A DNA stretch of 64,000 nt from Paludibacter sp. (GTDB taxonomy: Bacteria > Bacteroidota > Bacteroidia > Bacteroidales > Paludibacteraceae). Positions 8,594 to 18,197 of this stretch are shown here, one piece after another (position 1 is the first letter of the stretch; each line of letters opens with the position of its first letter). The notes beneath the pieces were generated by a model. The model did no database searches. It had not been told where the DNA came from and saw only the letters and a program-made list of their open reading frames with translations. Made by a program: the position numbers and the translations under genes. The stretch is from contig JAAFGX010000003.1 of assembly GCA_010365115.1 (NCBI GenBank), forward strand, positions 32,194-96,193. Reading direction: 5' to 3'.

Positions 8594-9857
8594 AAATAAG
8601 AATTTCTCGCTCGTTATTTCATTGTTTTTTTTAATTCAAATCGTTAGCAGTCAGAATAATACAAACTCACCTTATACCCGATTCGGCTTTGGTGAACTTA
8701 GTGACACAAACTCCGGAGAACAAAGAGCTATGGGAGGAGTTTCTATAGGTGCTCGTGCAAGTGAAAATATAAATACTGTTAATCCAGCATCCTATAGTGT
8801 AGTTGACAGCATGACATTTATGTTTGATATTGGATCTTCAGCGCTTGTTTCACGCTTTTCTGATCCAACCGGAGGAAAAACAACCTTCAATGCCAATATC
8901 GAATACATTACTATGCAATTTCCATTATATAAATGGATGGGATTTAGTGCTGGTCTTTTACCCTATTCATTTTCGGGCTACAATTTTTTTACTAATGATA
9001 CTGCATCTATCCCTAACAACAATGCTGAACCCAGCAAAATAGCTTACACTAAAAACTTCAATGGAGTCGGAGGTTTCAGTCAGGTCTACACCGGCTTATC
9101 CGTAAATCTATTCAATCATTTATCTTTGGGAATTAATGCATATTATATGTATGGCAGCGTAAATAACTATAGAAATATTAGTTTCGCAAACACTTCTGGT
9201 TTTCAATCAACTACTCAGTTAAATTCTATTTCTGCTAATAATTTTCGTTTTCGTTTTGGAGCACAGTTTTATAATACATTTGCAACAAAACATGACATTA
9301 CTCTGGGTGTAATTTACGAACAAAAAGCAAAATTGAATGGCAACTTCACACAAATAAACTCTGGCGTATTAACTGATACAGTTAACGTATCTGGAAGTAA
9401 TGATTTTGAAATGCCAACAATATATGGACTTGGACTCTATTACACTTTCGACAAAAAACTTTCTGTAGGAATTGATTATAGCATGCAAGGTTGGAAAGCA
9501 GCCAATTTTTTTGGCAAGACAGACAGTTTATGTAATCGTTCAAAAATAGCTCTTGGATTAGAATACTTACCAGACATTCGGAGCAGAAAATTTTCTGATA
9601 AAATAAGATACCGTGCAGGTTTCAATTTGTCTGATGCATATTATAAAGTGGATGGAGTTACATTACCAAAAAACTTTGGCATAAGTTTTGGTTTGGGATT
9701 ACCGTTGTACAACAAAGTATCAAATACAACTTCAATGCTTAACACATCTTTTGAGTATGGAAAAATCGGTTCAAACACAATGTTAAGAGAGGATTATTTT
9801 AAATTTACATTAAATATTGTATTCAATGAACATTGGTTCTTTAAACGCAAACTTTAG
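8586..9857 (+). CDS. Outer-membrane beta-barrel protein, conserved next to coaX
   Basis: A 423-residue protein with a signal peptide (about residues 1-23, ending IVSSQ). The mature start TNSPYTRFGFGEL is followed by repeated amphipathic beta segments, Gly/aromatic rich and ending in Phe (NIVFNEHWFFKRKL), as in FadL/PorV-like barrels of Bacteroidetes. The segment RAMGGVSIGARASENINTVN resembles the N-terminal plug region of FadL-like proteins. It overlaps coaX by 8 bases and precedes TPR and LptC genes, hinting at an envelope role. I do not know the cargo. Confidence 0.75.
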   Translation: MYKNKNFSLVISLFFLIQIVSSQNNTNSPYTRFGFGELSDTNSGEQRAMGGVSIGARASENINTVNPASYSVVDSMTFMFDIGSSALVSRFSDPTGGKTTFNANIEYITMQFPLYKWMGFSAGLLPYSFSGYNFFTNDTASIPNNNAEPSKIAYTKNFNGVGGFSQVYTGLSVNLFNHLSLGINAYYMYGSVNNYRNISFANTSGFQSTTQLNSISANNFRFRFGAQFYNTFATKHDITLGVIYEQKAKLNGNFTQINSGVLTDTVNVSGSNDFEMPTIYGLGLYYTFDKKLSVGIDYSMQGWKAANFFGKTDSLCNRSKIALGLEYLPDIRSRKFSDKIRYRAGFNLSDAYYKVDGVTLPKNFGISFGLGLPLYNKVSNTTSMLNTSFEYGKIGSNTMLREDYFKFTLNIVFNEHWFFKRKL

Positions 9858-9896
9858 ATTTTCAAAAAAAAAAAATAAACAAACAATTAAATTGAT

Positions 9897-11306
9897 ATGA
9901 AAACGAGAAACCTAACAATTCTCTTTGTAAGTTTGGTATTATTTACCAATTGCTTTGCACAAAAAGAGAACAAAAAAGACAAAAAAAGCAAAAGTGCTGC
10001 TACCGAAGAAGTGACTGCACCGGCTATTCCAGCTGTTGAAGATGCAGCACCTGTGATCACTGAACAATGTTTGGTAAACATTAGTTTATTTAACGAATCG
10101 GCAAAAAACAAACAATATGCTGATGCAATTAAACCTTGGAGAGCTGCATATAAAGAATGTCCGGGAGCAAACAAAGCAATCTATTCACGAGGAAGAGAGA
10201 TATTACAATGGCAATTAAGCCAGACAAAGGATGAGACTTCATATAAAGCTGATTTTGACGAATTAATGGGTATGTACGACAATCGTGTTAAGTACTTTGG
10301 GACAGATAGTCGTTATCCAACACCATGGATCTTAGGCTTAAAAGCGCTTGATTATATTACTTATGCAAAAGATGATGTTTTAAAAAAACCTGCATATTCA
10401 TGGTTGGAACAATCTATAGATGGTTTAGGTGAGGATACAGAATTGGAAATAATTCGTCAGTTCATGGTACTTTCAACTGCTATTTATCAAGCTGATAAAA
10501 CACATGCTGAAAAATATCTTGCTGATTATTTGAAAATAAAAACTGTTTTTGAGAAACAATTAAAAAATCCTGAGTTGAAAAATGCAGAAATCACTTCTCA
10601 AATGGAACAAGGTTTAGATGCCTTGTTTGTACAAAGTGGAGTTGCTGATTGTAAAACATTAGATGGCATTTATCAATCAAAATTGAAGGTTAATATGACA
10701 AATTTGGAATTTCTAAATAATGTAATTAGTTTTTACAAAAGAGTTGGTTGTACCGAATCGGAAGTGTATTTCACAGCTTCAGTTGCAGCACATAAAATAC
10801 AACCAAGTGCAGAAACAGCAAATGGTTGTGCAGAAATGTCATATAAAAAAGGTGAATTCTCTAAATCAATTTCATTTTATGATGAAGCTACCAAATTGTC
10901 AACAAACAAAATGGAAAAAGCTGACTATCAATATAAAATTGCACAAATTTACTACATTGAGTTAGACAATTTCCAACGAGCAAGGGAATATGCCAGAAAT
11001 TCATTGGAATTCAACCCGAACAACGGCAGTCCGTATTTATTAATCGGTTCTATGTATGCGAAATCAAGAGGGATTTATGATGATCCTGTTTTAGCAAAAA
11101 CAATTTATTGGGTGGCAGTTGATAAATTTATAAAGGCTAAACAAGTTGATTCAAGTGCTAAAAACATAGAAGATGCGGATAAATTAATACGCGTTTACAG
11201 CGCCTATTTTCCTTCGAAAGAAGACATTTTCTTTCAACCTGATTTACAAGCCGGAAAATCATTTTTTGTGGGTGGTTGGATAGGTGAAAATACTACTTGC
11301 CGATAA
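9897..11306 (+). CDS. Secreted TPR-repeat protein
   Basis: A 469-residue protein with a signal peptide (residues 1-22, ending CFAQ), then a Lys/Ala/Glu-rich low-complexity stretch and alpha-helical repeats. A clear TPR-like pair is visible near residues 340-385 (YKIAQIYYIELDNFQRAREY, then NPNNGSPYLLIGSMYA). Tetratricopeptide repeats usually scaffold protein complexes; here the location would be the periplasm or outer membrane. It lies between a beta-barrel gene and lptC in one plus-strand run with short spacers, so co-expression is likely. The exact role is unknown. Confidence 0.75.
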   Translation: MKTRNLTILFVSLVLFTNCFAQKENKKDKKSKSAATEEVTAPAIPAVEDAAPVITEQCLVNISLFNESAKNKQYADAIKPWRAAYKECPGANKAIYSRGREILQWQLSQTKDETSYKADFDELMGMYDNRVKYFGTDSRYPTPWILGLKALDYITYAKDDVLKKPAYSWLEQSIDGLGEDTELEIIRQFMVLSTAIYQADKTHAEKYLADYLKIKTVFEKQLKNPELKNAEITSQMEQGLDALFVQSGVADCKTLDGIYQSKLKVNMTNLEFLNNVISFYKRVGCTESEVYFTASVAAHKIQPSAETANGCAEMSYKKGEFSKSISFYDEATKLSTNKMEKADYQYKIAQIYYIELDNFQRAREYARNSLEFNPNNGSPYLLIGSMYAKSRGIYDDPVLAKTIYWVAVDKFIKAKQVDSSAKNIEDADKLIRVYSAYFPSKEDIFFQPDLQAGKSFFVGGWIGENTTCR

Positions 11307-11325
11307 TCAATTTAGAAGATTTATT

Positions 11326-11952
11326 ATGCTATTTGCCCGAATTGTCAAAGCAATTTCATTAAACAATATATTCAATCGATACGCAACAACTGCCTTTACG
11401 GTAGTTGTTGTGTTATTATTAATTGTGGGTTGTAGCAAGGATAAACCGGATACAATAGCTGCTATTGCCGATAGATCAACACTTCCAAGACTTCACGCAT
11501 CTGAAATCACAACTGTAATTTCAGACTCAGGGATAACACGATATCGTATATCTTCACCACAATGGAATGTATATGACAAAGCAAATCAACCCTATTGGGA
11601 ATTCCCTGATGGTATTCATTTTGAAAAATTTGATTTAAACCTGAAAGTTGATGCAAATATACATGCTCAGTATGCTCGTTTCAATGAAAACGAACAAGTC
11701 TGGGAATTAAAAGGAAAAGTAAAATCTACAAATCTACAAGGAGAACTTTTCGAAACGGAACAATTGTTTTGGAACCAGCGTGAGGAAAGGTTTTACTCTG
11801 ACAGTCTAATTAAAATAACACAAAAAAGTCATATAATTACAGGCATAGGATTTGAATCAAATCAATCGATGACCCGTTATCTGATTCGTAAACCACAAGG
11901 TATTTTTCCTGTGGAAGAGAATGCTAAAGATGACAATTCGCCAACTGAATAA
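11326..11952 (+). CDS. lptC: LptC-like lipopolysaccharide export protein
   Basis: About 208 residues. The N-terminus carries a hydrophobic segment ending VVVVLLLIVGC, which may be a lipoprotein signal or an anchor. The body is the beta-jellyroll repeat of the LptC family (DUF1239): ISSPQWNVYDKANQPYWEFP, then ANIHAQYARFNENEQVWEL and VKSTNLQGELFETEQLFWN. LptC passes LPS from the inner-membrane LptBFG complex to LptA. The ATG at 11326 is preferred; an upstream GTG at 11284 would overlap the TPR gene by 23 bases. A perfect terminator follows, ending the hisG-to-lptC run. Confidence 0.82.
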   Translation: MLFARIVKAISLNNIFNRYATTAFTVVVVLLLIVGCSKDKPDTIAAIADRSTLPRLHASEITTVISDSGITRYRISSPQWNVYDKANQPYWEFPDGIHFEKFDLNLKVDANIHAQYARFNENEQVWELKGKVKSTNLQGELFETEQLFWNQREERFYSDSLIKITQKSHIITGIGFESNQSMTRYLIRKPQGIFPVEENAKDDNSPTE

Positions 11953-11955
11953 ATT

Positions 11956-11992
11956 AAAAATGGTCGTTTCCAAATTGGAAACGACCATTTTT
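11956..11992. terminator. Bidirectional terminator between lptC and glmM
   Basis: Perfect 16-base arms starting AAAAATGGTCG and ending CGACCATTTTT enclose a 5-base loop, with T runs on both strands. It serves the plus-strand lptC operon and the convergent glmM. Confidence 0.95.
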
Positions 11993-12010
11993 ATAATATT
12001 GCAACTTATT

Positions 12011-13402
12011 TTAAATATTTGCTATTCGTTTTATTTCATCAATAATTGCTTTTGCAAAAGCCTCGGCCTGTTCAGGTGTTCCGGATTCTGAATAAATTCG
12101 GATGATTGGTTCTGTATTCGATTTGCGCAAATGCACCCACCCTGTAGGAAAATCAATCTTCACACCATCGATATCATTCACTTCAAATTGTTTATAAGAA
12201 GTTTTTATTGCATTTAATATATTATCAACATCTATTGAAGGTGTCAGTTCTATTTTATTTTTTGAAATATAATACTCAGGATAGGTTTTTCGTAACTCAG
12301 ACACTTTGAGCTTAGATTTTGCCAAGTGCGTTAAAAATAAAGCAATACCTACCAATGCATCACGTCCGTAATGACTTTCAGGATAAATAATGCCGCCATT
12401 ACCTTCACCACCAATCACAGCATTTGTGGCTTTCATAGCGGCTACAACATTTACTTCACCTACTGAAGCGGCTGTGTAACTCCCACCATGATTATTTGTT
12501 ACATCTCGCAATGCACGAGTTGAACTTAAATTAGAAACAGTATTACCTGGAGTATGATTCAATACATAATCAGCAATGGAAACCAAGGTGTATTCTTCTC
12601 CAAACATGCTTCCATCTTCGCAAATTATTGCCAATCTGTCGACATCGGGATCAACCACGAAACCAACATCTACTTTTCCCTTTTTCATCAAATTAGAAAT
12701 TTCTGTCAAATGTTCAGGAAGCGGTTCTGGATTGTGAGGAAATTCACCATTTGGAGTACAATACAATTTTTCAATAGTTATTACGCCTAACATCTCCAAA
12801 AGCTTTGGTAGTACAATTCCTCCTACTGAGTTCACGCAATCTATGGCAACAGAAAAACCTGCATTTCTAATTGCTTCTACATCTACTAATTTTAGTGCCA
12901 AAACACTATCAATATGTTTTTGGGTATAACTGAAATCTTCTGTCAATTTACCTAATTCATCAACCGATGAAAACACAAAACTCTCTTCAGCAGCAATTTT
13001 CAATACATTTTCCCCTTCAAGTGCATTCAAAAACTCACCATTTTCGTTCAACAATTTGAGTGCATTCCATTGTTTTGGATTGTGGCTGGCAGTAAGAATA
13101 ATACCCCCTGCTGCTTTTTCCATAATTACAGCCAATTCAGTGGTGGGAGTTGTAGCAAGTCCGATATTTACTACATCGAATCCCATACCGAGCAATGTGC
13201 CAATTACCAATTGATTCACCATTTCGCCTGAAATACGAGCATCGCGTCCAACAACAATTTTAACTGAATCAGTTTGCTTGTTTGTTTTAATCAGAGTTGC
13301 ATATGCAGCTGTAAAGCGCACAATGTCTAAAGGATTTAATCCATCGCCAATCTTTCCGCCAATAGTACCACGAATACCGGAGATTGATTTAATTAAAGTC
13401 AT
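12011..13402 (-). CDS. glmM: Phosphoglucosamine mutase (phosphohexomutase superfamily)
   Basis: A 463-residue alpha-D-phosphohexomutase. The phosphoserine loop is TASHNP (Ser106), the Mg-binding loop is DPDVDR (Asp251, 253, 255), and the sugar loop is GGEGNGG near 331-337, all intact. GlmM converts glucosamine-6-phosphate to glucosamine-1-phosphate for UDP-GlcNAc, peptidoglycan and LPS synthesis. In Bacteroidetes this protein is often labelled GlmM and lies next to a DUF4827 gene, as here (13521-14051). Phosphomannomutase or phosphoglucomutase activity cannot be excluded by sequence. Confidence 0.87.
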   Translation of the reverse strand: MTLIKSISGIRGTIGGKIGDGLNPLDIVRFTAAYATLIKTNKQTDSVKIVVGRDARISGEMVNQLVIGTLLGMGFDVVNIGLATTPTTELAVIMEKAAGGIILTASHNPKQWNALKLLNENGEFLNALEGENVLKIAAEESFVFSSVDELGKLTEDFSYTQKHIDSVLALKLVDVEAIRNAGFSVAIDCVNSVGGIVLPKLLEMLGVITIEKLYCTPNGEFPHNPEPLPEHLTEISNLMKKGKVDVGFVVDPDVDRLAIICEDGSMFGEEYTLVSIADYVLNHTPGNTVSNLSSTRALRDVTNNHGGSYTAASVGEVNVVAAMKATNAVIGGEGNGGIIYPESHYGRDALVGIALFLTHLAKSKLKVSELRKTYPEYYISKNKIELTPSIDVDNILNAIKTSYKQFEVNDIDGVKIDFPTGWVHLRKSNTEPIIRIYSESGTPEQAEAFAKAIIDEIKRIANI

Positions 13403-13409
13403 GATATTT

Positions 13410-13518
13410 GAGAGTTTGAAGTTTGATAGTTTGAAGTTTCGGGTTTCGTGTTCAGTGTTTTATGATCAAAATAATTGATGAACTAATCATTAATCACTTA
13501 TCGTATATCACTAATAAA
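13410..13518. repeat. Two heptanucleotide-period arrays in the glmM upstream spacer
   Basis: At about 13410-13447 the units AGTTTGA, AGTTTGA, TAGTTTGA, AGTTTCG follow one another. At 13484-13518 the units TAATCAT, TAATCAC, TTATCGT, ATATCAC, TAATAAA do so, ending 2 bases before the stop codon of the DUF4827 gene. Units are degenerate but the 7-base step is kept. Confidence 0.6.
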
Positions 13519-13520
13519 AC

Positions 13521-14051
13521 TTATTTCTGAATTTTAATTTTCAAATCATAACGCATCGGAGTAGCAGGTGTCCAATAAGCTTTAAAACCTATTTTTGAAG
13601 GAACAATAATTTTAGCTACAGATTCATTGCGTTTCATAAACGATACTGCTTCTTGAAAAGCTGTACATGATTGTGTATAATCGCCAAATACAAAATCTTG
13701 TGTTATTGGAAAATCAATTGTAGTCCAATTGCTTATAGTTACTGAATCAATATTTAATGTATATTGCTTATAACGGGGTACTATAACATCGCTTGTTTCA
13801 AGAATATCTTTCCCAATGCCAGAATCTACTAAATGAAAATATAAGCCGTCAGGAGTCAGGTAATAATCATTGTCTTTCCATTCAGAATTGGCAGGTCTAA
13901 CATTCAACACTTTAATATGATTACGTTTAATATAATCATCGATTAACATCTTTTCTAGTTTTAACTCTTTGGCATAAGTTGTATCATTACAAGAAGAAAA
14001 GAAAATAAAAGCAATAAAAGCACACGAAATATAATAAATTAATCTTTTCAT
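13521..14051 (-). CDS. DUF4827-family lipoprotein
   Basis: A 176-residue lipoprotein: signal peptide with FFSSC and lipidated Cys21. The body resembles the Bacteroidetes DUF4827 family, which is commonly encoded beside glmM and is distantly related to FKBP-type prolyl isomerases (GDYTQSCTAFQEAV, and IIVPSKIGFKAYW where an FKBP has its flap). Prolyl isomerase activity is inference only. The neighbouring FKBP lipoprotein gene (14187-14705) on the same strand supports a shared envelope folding role. Confidence 0.75.
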   Translation of the reverse strand: MKRLIYYISCAFIAFIFFSSCNDTTYAKELKLEKMLIDDYIKRNHIKVLNVRPANSEWKDNDYYLTPDGLYFHLVDSGIGKDILETSDVIVPRYKQYTLNIDSVTISNWTTIDFPITQDFVFGDYTQSCTAFQEAVSFMKRNESVAKIIVPSKIGFKAYWTPATPMRYDLKIKIQK

Positions 14052-14186
14052 TTAAGTAAATTATTTTAGTACAAATATCCGATTAAAATACGGGAATTAA
14101 AAGTTAAATAAATCAAATAAAGTTATAAGTTATTCAGGTATGAAAATGTACTGTAAAATCTCATAATTTAGGTTTACAACTCAGAA

Positions 14187-14705
14187 TCAATCTTTTATGC
14201 TAACATCAAATATCAATGAAGTATAAGGTGGAATCACATTTTCTAAACCAGTCATTCCATAACCTAAATACCAGGGAATTATAAAGGTAGCACTTTCACC
14301 TTTACGAAGTAGTTTCAGACCTTCCTCCAAACCGGTTACAAGTTCCTTTTTACCAACCGTTATTCCTTTTGTTTCTTCTTGAACAACTTTGCCATCAATA
14401 AACCTCAATTTAAAGGAGATAACACAGGTATCGTTAATTCTAATTTGCTTACCATTCGTTTTATTATCTATTTTATACCAAAAACCTATTTCATTTTTTT
14501 TAAACGATTTATCCGTTTTTAAAGCATATATTTGAAGCAAACTATCTTCTTTCATTGCTAAATTCTGATTGATTTCTAACAATGAAATTCCATTATCATC
14601 ATTCTCAATCACTTTATTAGAAGGCAATTGAGGTGAAGGTTTTTTACAAGAAATAAAAAAAAATGAGATAACAATTATAAAAAAAACTGTTTTTAATGAA
14701 TTCAT
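14187..14705 (-). CDS. FKBP-type peptidyl-prolyl isomerase lipoprotein (GldI-like)
   Basis: A 172-residue lipoprotein (FFFISCKK, Cys20). After a linker it carries one FKBP domain: VISFKLRFIDGKVVQE, VTGLEEGLKLLRKGESATF, WYLGYGMTG and IPPYTSLIFDVSI, matching the FKBP strand order. It probably catalyses proline isomerisation on secreted proteins in the periplasm. The architecture resembles GldI of gliding Bacteroidetes, but no gliding genes are nearby, so the name is not transferred. Start at the first ATG, directly before the signal peptide. Confidence 0.82.
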   Translation of the reverse strand: MNSLKTVFFIIVISFFFISCKKPSPQLPSNKVIENDDNGISLLEINQNLAMKEDSLLQIYALKTDKSFKKNEIGFWYKIDNKTNGKQIRINDTCVISFKLRFIDGKVVQEETKGITVGKKELVTGLEEGLKLLRKGESATFIIPWYLGYGMTGLENVIPPYTSLIFDVSIKD

Positions 14706-14763
14706 ATGAATATAATTTAGAAATCAACAACTAAAATTCATTAAACTATTACCAAACAATGAT

Positions 14764-15312
14764 TTAGAAGTTTTTATCAGCATTGATAAATAAAGGATGT
14801 TTTGTATCTTTATCCGAAATAACTTCTTTATCTCCTGGAATTTTCCAGTCGATAGCCAATAATGGATCGTTATAAATAATGCCTCTTTCTAATGTAGGAC
14901 TGTAAAAATTATCGCATTTATAAGAGAAAACAGCCGTTTCGCTCAGAACCGAAAAGCCATGTGCAAAGCCCTGTGGGACAAGAAATTGCAAATGATTATC
15001 CTCTGTTAATTCAACACCGAACCATTGACCAAATGTAGGCGAATCAGCACGCAAATCAACGGCCACATCCCAAACCGAACCCTGAACAACCGAAACTAAT
15101 TTAGATTGACTTTCGGGATTTAATTGATAATGTAAACCACGAATAACTCCATAAGAAGATTTTGACTGATTATCTTGACAAAAATGAAGTTCAATTCCAG
15201 CTTCACGATAGTTTTTTTCGTTGTAAGTTTCACAGAAAAATCCTCGTGCATCTTCAAATACACGGGGTTTTATGATTACTAAATCTGAGATGGTTGTTTT
15301 AATTATTTCCAT
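14764..15312 (-). CDS. rfbC: dTDP-4-dehydrorhamnose 3,5-epimerase
   Basis: A 182-residue cupin enzyme (RmlC), third step of dTDP-L-rhamnose synthesis. Visible are RGFFCETYNEKNY, GVIRGLHYQ with the catalytic His61, VAVDLR, PQGFAHGFSVLSE and Tyr131 in AVFSYKCDNFYSP. Length matches the family. It lies 48 bases downstream of rfbA on the same strand, so the two are likely co-transcribed. rfbB and rfbD are not in the window. Confidence 0.95.
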   Translation of the reverse strand: MEIIKTTISDLVIIKPRVFEDARGFFCETYNEKNYREAGIELHFCQDNQSKSSYGVIRGLHYQLNPESQSKLVSVVQGSVWDVAVDLRADSPTFGQWFGVELTEDNHLQFLVPQGFAHGFSVLSETAVFSYKCDNFYSPTLERGIIYNDPLLAIDWKIPGDKEVISDKDTKHPLFINADKNF

Positions 15313-15360
15313 GTCGTCAGTGTGAAATTAATAATTAAAAATTGAAAATTAATAATTATT

Positions 15361-16233
15361 TTATATGATTTCTTTTGCAATTTTTATAAGATACTCGCCA
15401 TAATGATTCTTCTTTAATGGCTCAGCCAGTTTAAGCAATTGTTCTTGATTGATATAGCCATAGCGGTAAGCAATTTCTTCCAAACAAGCTATTTTTAATC
15501 CCTGACGATTTTCGATAGTGGCAATAAAATTGGAAGCTTCAAGCAAACTGTCATGAGTTCCAGTATCAAGCCAAGCCATTCCACGTCCCATCATTTTCAG
15601 GCTAAGCCTTTCTTCTTCAAGATATAAACGGTTCAAATCGGTAATTTCCAATTCGCCACGTTTCGACGGTTTTAAACCTTTCGATTTTTCAACAACATCG
15701 TTGCTGTAAAAATACAATCCGGTCACTGCGTAATTCGATTTTGGTTCAGTTGGTTTTTCCTCTAAACTAAGAACTTTTCCATTTGAATCAAATTCTGCAA
15801 CTCCATAACGTTCAGGATCATTAACGTAATAACCAAAAACTGTGGCTCCATCCTTAAGTTCTGCAGCTTCGCGTAACGTTCTTGAAAAATCGAAACCATA
15901 AAAAATATTATCACCCAACACCATACAAACGCTATCGTTGCCAATAAATTCTTCACCAATGATAAAAGCCTGTGCAAGTCCATCAGGCGAAGGCTGAATA
16001 GCATATTCAAGTTTAATTCCCAAATCCTCGCCATTTCCCAATAAGTTTTCGTAGAGATGAATGTCGTGGGGTGTGGATATAATTAATATTTCGCGAATTC
16101 CGGCTAACATCAAAACGGATAACGGATAATAAATCATTGGTTTATCGTAAACCGGAATGATTTGTTTAGAAATACTTTTAGTAATTGGATAAAGACGGGT
16201 ACCGGAACCTCCGGCTAGCACAATACCTTTCAT
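15361..16233 (-). CDS. rfbA: Glucose-1-phosphate thymidylyltransferase
   Basis: A 290-residue RmlA, which makes dTDP-glucose from dTTP and glucose-1-phosphate. The N-terminal nucleotide-binding signature [51 protein letters not shown], the [19 protein letters not shown] segment and [14 protein letters not shown] are all present. Length is normal. It starts the short rfbA-rfbC run supplying surface-polysaccharide rhamnose. Confidence 0.96.
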   Translation of the reverse strand: MKGIVLAGGSGTRLYPITKSISKQIIPVYDKPMIYYPLSVLMLAGIREILIISTPHDIHLYENLLGNGEDLGIKLEYAIQPSPDGLAQAFIIGEEFIGNDSVCMVLGDNIFYGFDFSRTLREAAELKDGATVFGYYVNDPERYGVAEFDSNGKVLSLEEKPTEPKSNYAVTGLYFYSNDVVEKSKGLKPSKRGELEITDLNRLYLEEERLSLKMMGRGMAWLDTGTHDSLLEASNFIATIENRQGLKIACLEEIAYRYGYINQEQLLKLAEPLKKNHYGEYLIKIAKEII

Positions 16234-16350
16234 GTTAGTTAGTTATAAAGTTAATAACGTTTGATAATCTGTAAAGTTCAAAAGTTTATAAGAGTTTTGA
16301 AGCCCAAAAATAATTAAAAAAAACAACAAAAAATCATCTATAAAAAGATA

Positions 16351-16899
16351 TTATTCTTCCAAATCCAATTCTCCGGTTTTATAACGTTGAAAATATTTAT
16401 TTAATAGTACCATAAATTTGCTGATTTCTGCCTGAGCCTGAAGAGTCTCTGGAGTTATTTCAGCTTTTTTCATTCTCAACAACATAATGGCATATTGAAA
16501 ATTAAAACAAAGTTCAATATCACTAATGGTTGAGTTACCTTGCTGTGTACGAAGTTGAGAAACTAGTGGAAGAATGTGATAAAATTTCGCATTATAACCG
16601 GCTTCTTTACCAGAACGAATCAATAAAGTATGAAACTCATCCAGTTCAATAATCACATTGCGGTTCAATTGCAAGTGCCCTACTGTTTGAACGTTTTCAA
16701 TCCGCATCATTTCAATCAAACTTTCGTACCAATTGTACAATGTTTTTCGTTCATCATCAGAAACTGGGTATGGCGCTATAATCCGATGATTTATTTCATC
16801 TATATTAAGATGAAAAGCTCGGATCAAATCCTCTATTTGCCACATATATAGCAAGTATTCGCAAATATTTTCTTTTTTTAGTTGGTGAGCTATGTACAT
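16351..16899 (-). CDS. DUF4924-family protein
   Basis: A 182-residue soluble helical protein without signal peptide or membrane segment. It matches what I know of DUF4924, a Bacteroidetes family of unknown function: it starts with IAHQLKKENICEYLLYMWQ and has a central GHLQLNRNVIIELDEFHTLL. Members often sit near the hslR-like and pth genes, as here. No catalytic motif is visible. A short C-rich repeat remnant (CCCCTAGCCCCTAAA) lies directly upstream at about 16915. Confidence 0.7.
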   Translation of the reverse strand: MYIAHQLKKENICEYLLYMWQIEDLIRAFHLNIDEINHRIIAPYPVSDDERKTLYNWYESLIEMMRIENVQTVGHLQLNRNVIIELDEFHTLLIRSGKEAGYNAKFYHILPLVSQLRTQQGNSTISDIELCFNFQYAIMLLRMKKAEITPETLQAQAEISKFMVLLNKYFQRYKTGELDLEE

Positions 16900-17011
16900 T
16901 TCAATATTATAAACCCCTAGCCCCTAAAATGGTGACTAAGTTAACACTGTTATTTTTATAAAATAAAATATCAAAGACGAATGTAATTTCAAGTCCTTTG
17001 GAGTTGGGTTC

Positions 17012-17425
17012 TTATTCAAAATTCCAATCACCTTCTTCATCCATAAAACTAGGTTCTACAAAATCTTCAATTTCACGACGATCTTTTTTGGTCGGTCTTC
17101 CAGTTCCACGGTCGCGTCCGGATTGACCAGCAAGTTTAGCGAGTTCTATTAATTCTAATTGATCGGGCGTAGTCACATTTTCCATAAAACCGTTAACCAG
17201 TTTCGCATTCATCCTATTTTCAGATAATGCCAGAACTTTGAATGAAAAAAGGATTGGATTCCGTTTTATAGAAATCACATCGCCAATTTTCACATTTCGC
17301 GATGGTTTCACCTGAACATTCTGAATAATCACTTTGCCTTTTTTGCAAGCATCGGCAGCTAATGTTCGGGTTTTAAATAACCGAACTGCCCACAGCCATT
17401 TATCGATACGTACTTCGATTTTCAT
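17012..17425 (-). CDS. S4-domain RNA-binding protein (HslR/Hsp15-like)
   Basis: A 137-residue protein with an N-terminal S4 domain of about 60 residues (IDKWLWAVRLFKTRTLAADA, then GKVIIQNVQVKPSRNVKIGD) and a basic/acidic tail (DRGTGRPTKKDRREIEDF). This matches Hsp15 (HslR), which binds stalled 50S subunits carrying peptidyl-tRNA. The next gene upstream is pth, which acts on the same kind of substrate, a sensible pairing. CCCTTAA units directly precede the start codon. Confidence 0.88.
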   Translation of the reverse strand: MKIEVRIDKWLWAVRLFKTRTLAADACKKGKVIIQNVQVKPSRNVKIGDVISIKRNPILFSFKVLALSENRMNAKLVNGFMENVTTPDQLELIELAKLAGQSGRDRGTGRPTKKDRREIEDFVEPSFMDEEGDWNFE

Positions 17426-17519
17426 AACCCTTAACCCTTAAAAGGGAATAAAATTAATATTACTACATTTTTGACATCAAAAACTTCTGCAATCTCTACT
17501 TTTGTGGATTAAGGAGATT

Positions 17520-18083
17520 TTATTTCCCATTAAACTGTGTCATGGTAAGTTCAAGCCCGGCTAAACAGAAACTCCGAATAATCTCTGTGCAACGTTCAGC
17601 TTTTTCAGGCAAAGCGGCAACTTGTTCAGACGACCATTTCCCCAGAACATAGTCAATTTGCTGACCACGTGAAAACTCGCTTCCAATACCAAAACGCAAT
17701 CGGGCATAGTTACTGTGTCCCAAAATATCCTGAATATTTTTCAAGCCATTATGTCCTGCATCCGATCCTTTTGGTTTTAAACGCAAAGTTCCAAAAGGCA
17801 AAGCCAAATCATCTACAATAATTAAAACGTTTTCAATCAGAATACTTTCCTTTTGCATCCAATAACGCAAAGCATTACCACTCAGGTTCATGAATGTGGA
17901 AGGTTTCAACAGTATAAGTGTGCGACCTTTTATCTTCACTTCAGAAGTGGAACCGTAGCGGTTTTCTATAAAAAAAACATTGGACGCTTTAGCAAAAGCG
18001 TCCAACATTGTAAAACCTATGTTGTGGCGGGTATTCTGGTATTCATTACCAATATTGCCCAATCCGACAATTAAATATTTCAT
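17520..18083 (-). CDS. pth: Peptidyl-tRNA hydrolase
   Basis: A 187-residue Pth that releases tRNA from prematurely dropped peptidyl-tRNA. The start at 18083 ([12 protein letters not shown]) aligns with family N-termini: Asn10 and catalytic His20 (TRHNIG) then fall at canonical positions. An upstream in-frame ATG at 18119 would add 12 unlikely residues from a repeat-rich spacer. Also visible are [19 protein letters not shown] and [12 protein letters not shown]. It follows rplY on the same strand, an arrangement seen in many bacteria. Confidence 0.96.
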   Translation of the reverse strand: MKYLIVGLGNIGNEYQNTRHNIGFTMLDAFAKASNVFFIENRYGSTSEVKIKGRTLILLKPSTFMNLSGNALRYWMQKESILIENVLIIVDDLALPFGTLRLKPKGSDAGHNGLKNIQDILGHSNYARLRFGIGSEFSRGQQIDYVLGKWSSEQVAALPEKAERCTEIIRSFCLAGLELTMTQFNGK

Positions 18084-18089
18084 CTTCAG

Positions 18090-18196
18090 TAAAAAGTTTA
18101 TAAAGTTTATAAGGTTCATAAAGTTTTAAAGTTCATGAGAAAAGACAATGTGGTCTTCCAAACTTTAAACTTTCAAACTTCGAACTTTCAAACTTA
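18090..18196. repeat. Degenerate AAAGTTTATA / AAACTTTCAA arrays between rplY and pth
   Basis: The left half repeats AAAGTTTATA-like units and the right half AAACTTT, CAAACTT, CGAACTT, TCAAACTT. The halves are partly complementary, so a long weak hairpin could form in an rplY-pth transcript. The array ends directly at the rplY stop codon. Confidence 0.55.
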
Positions 18197-18197
18197 A

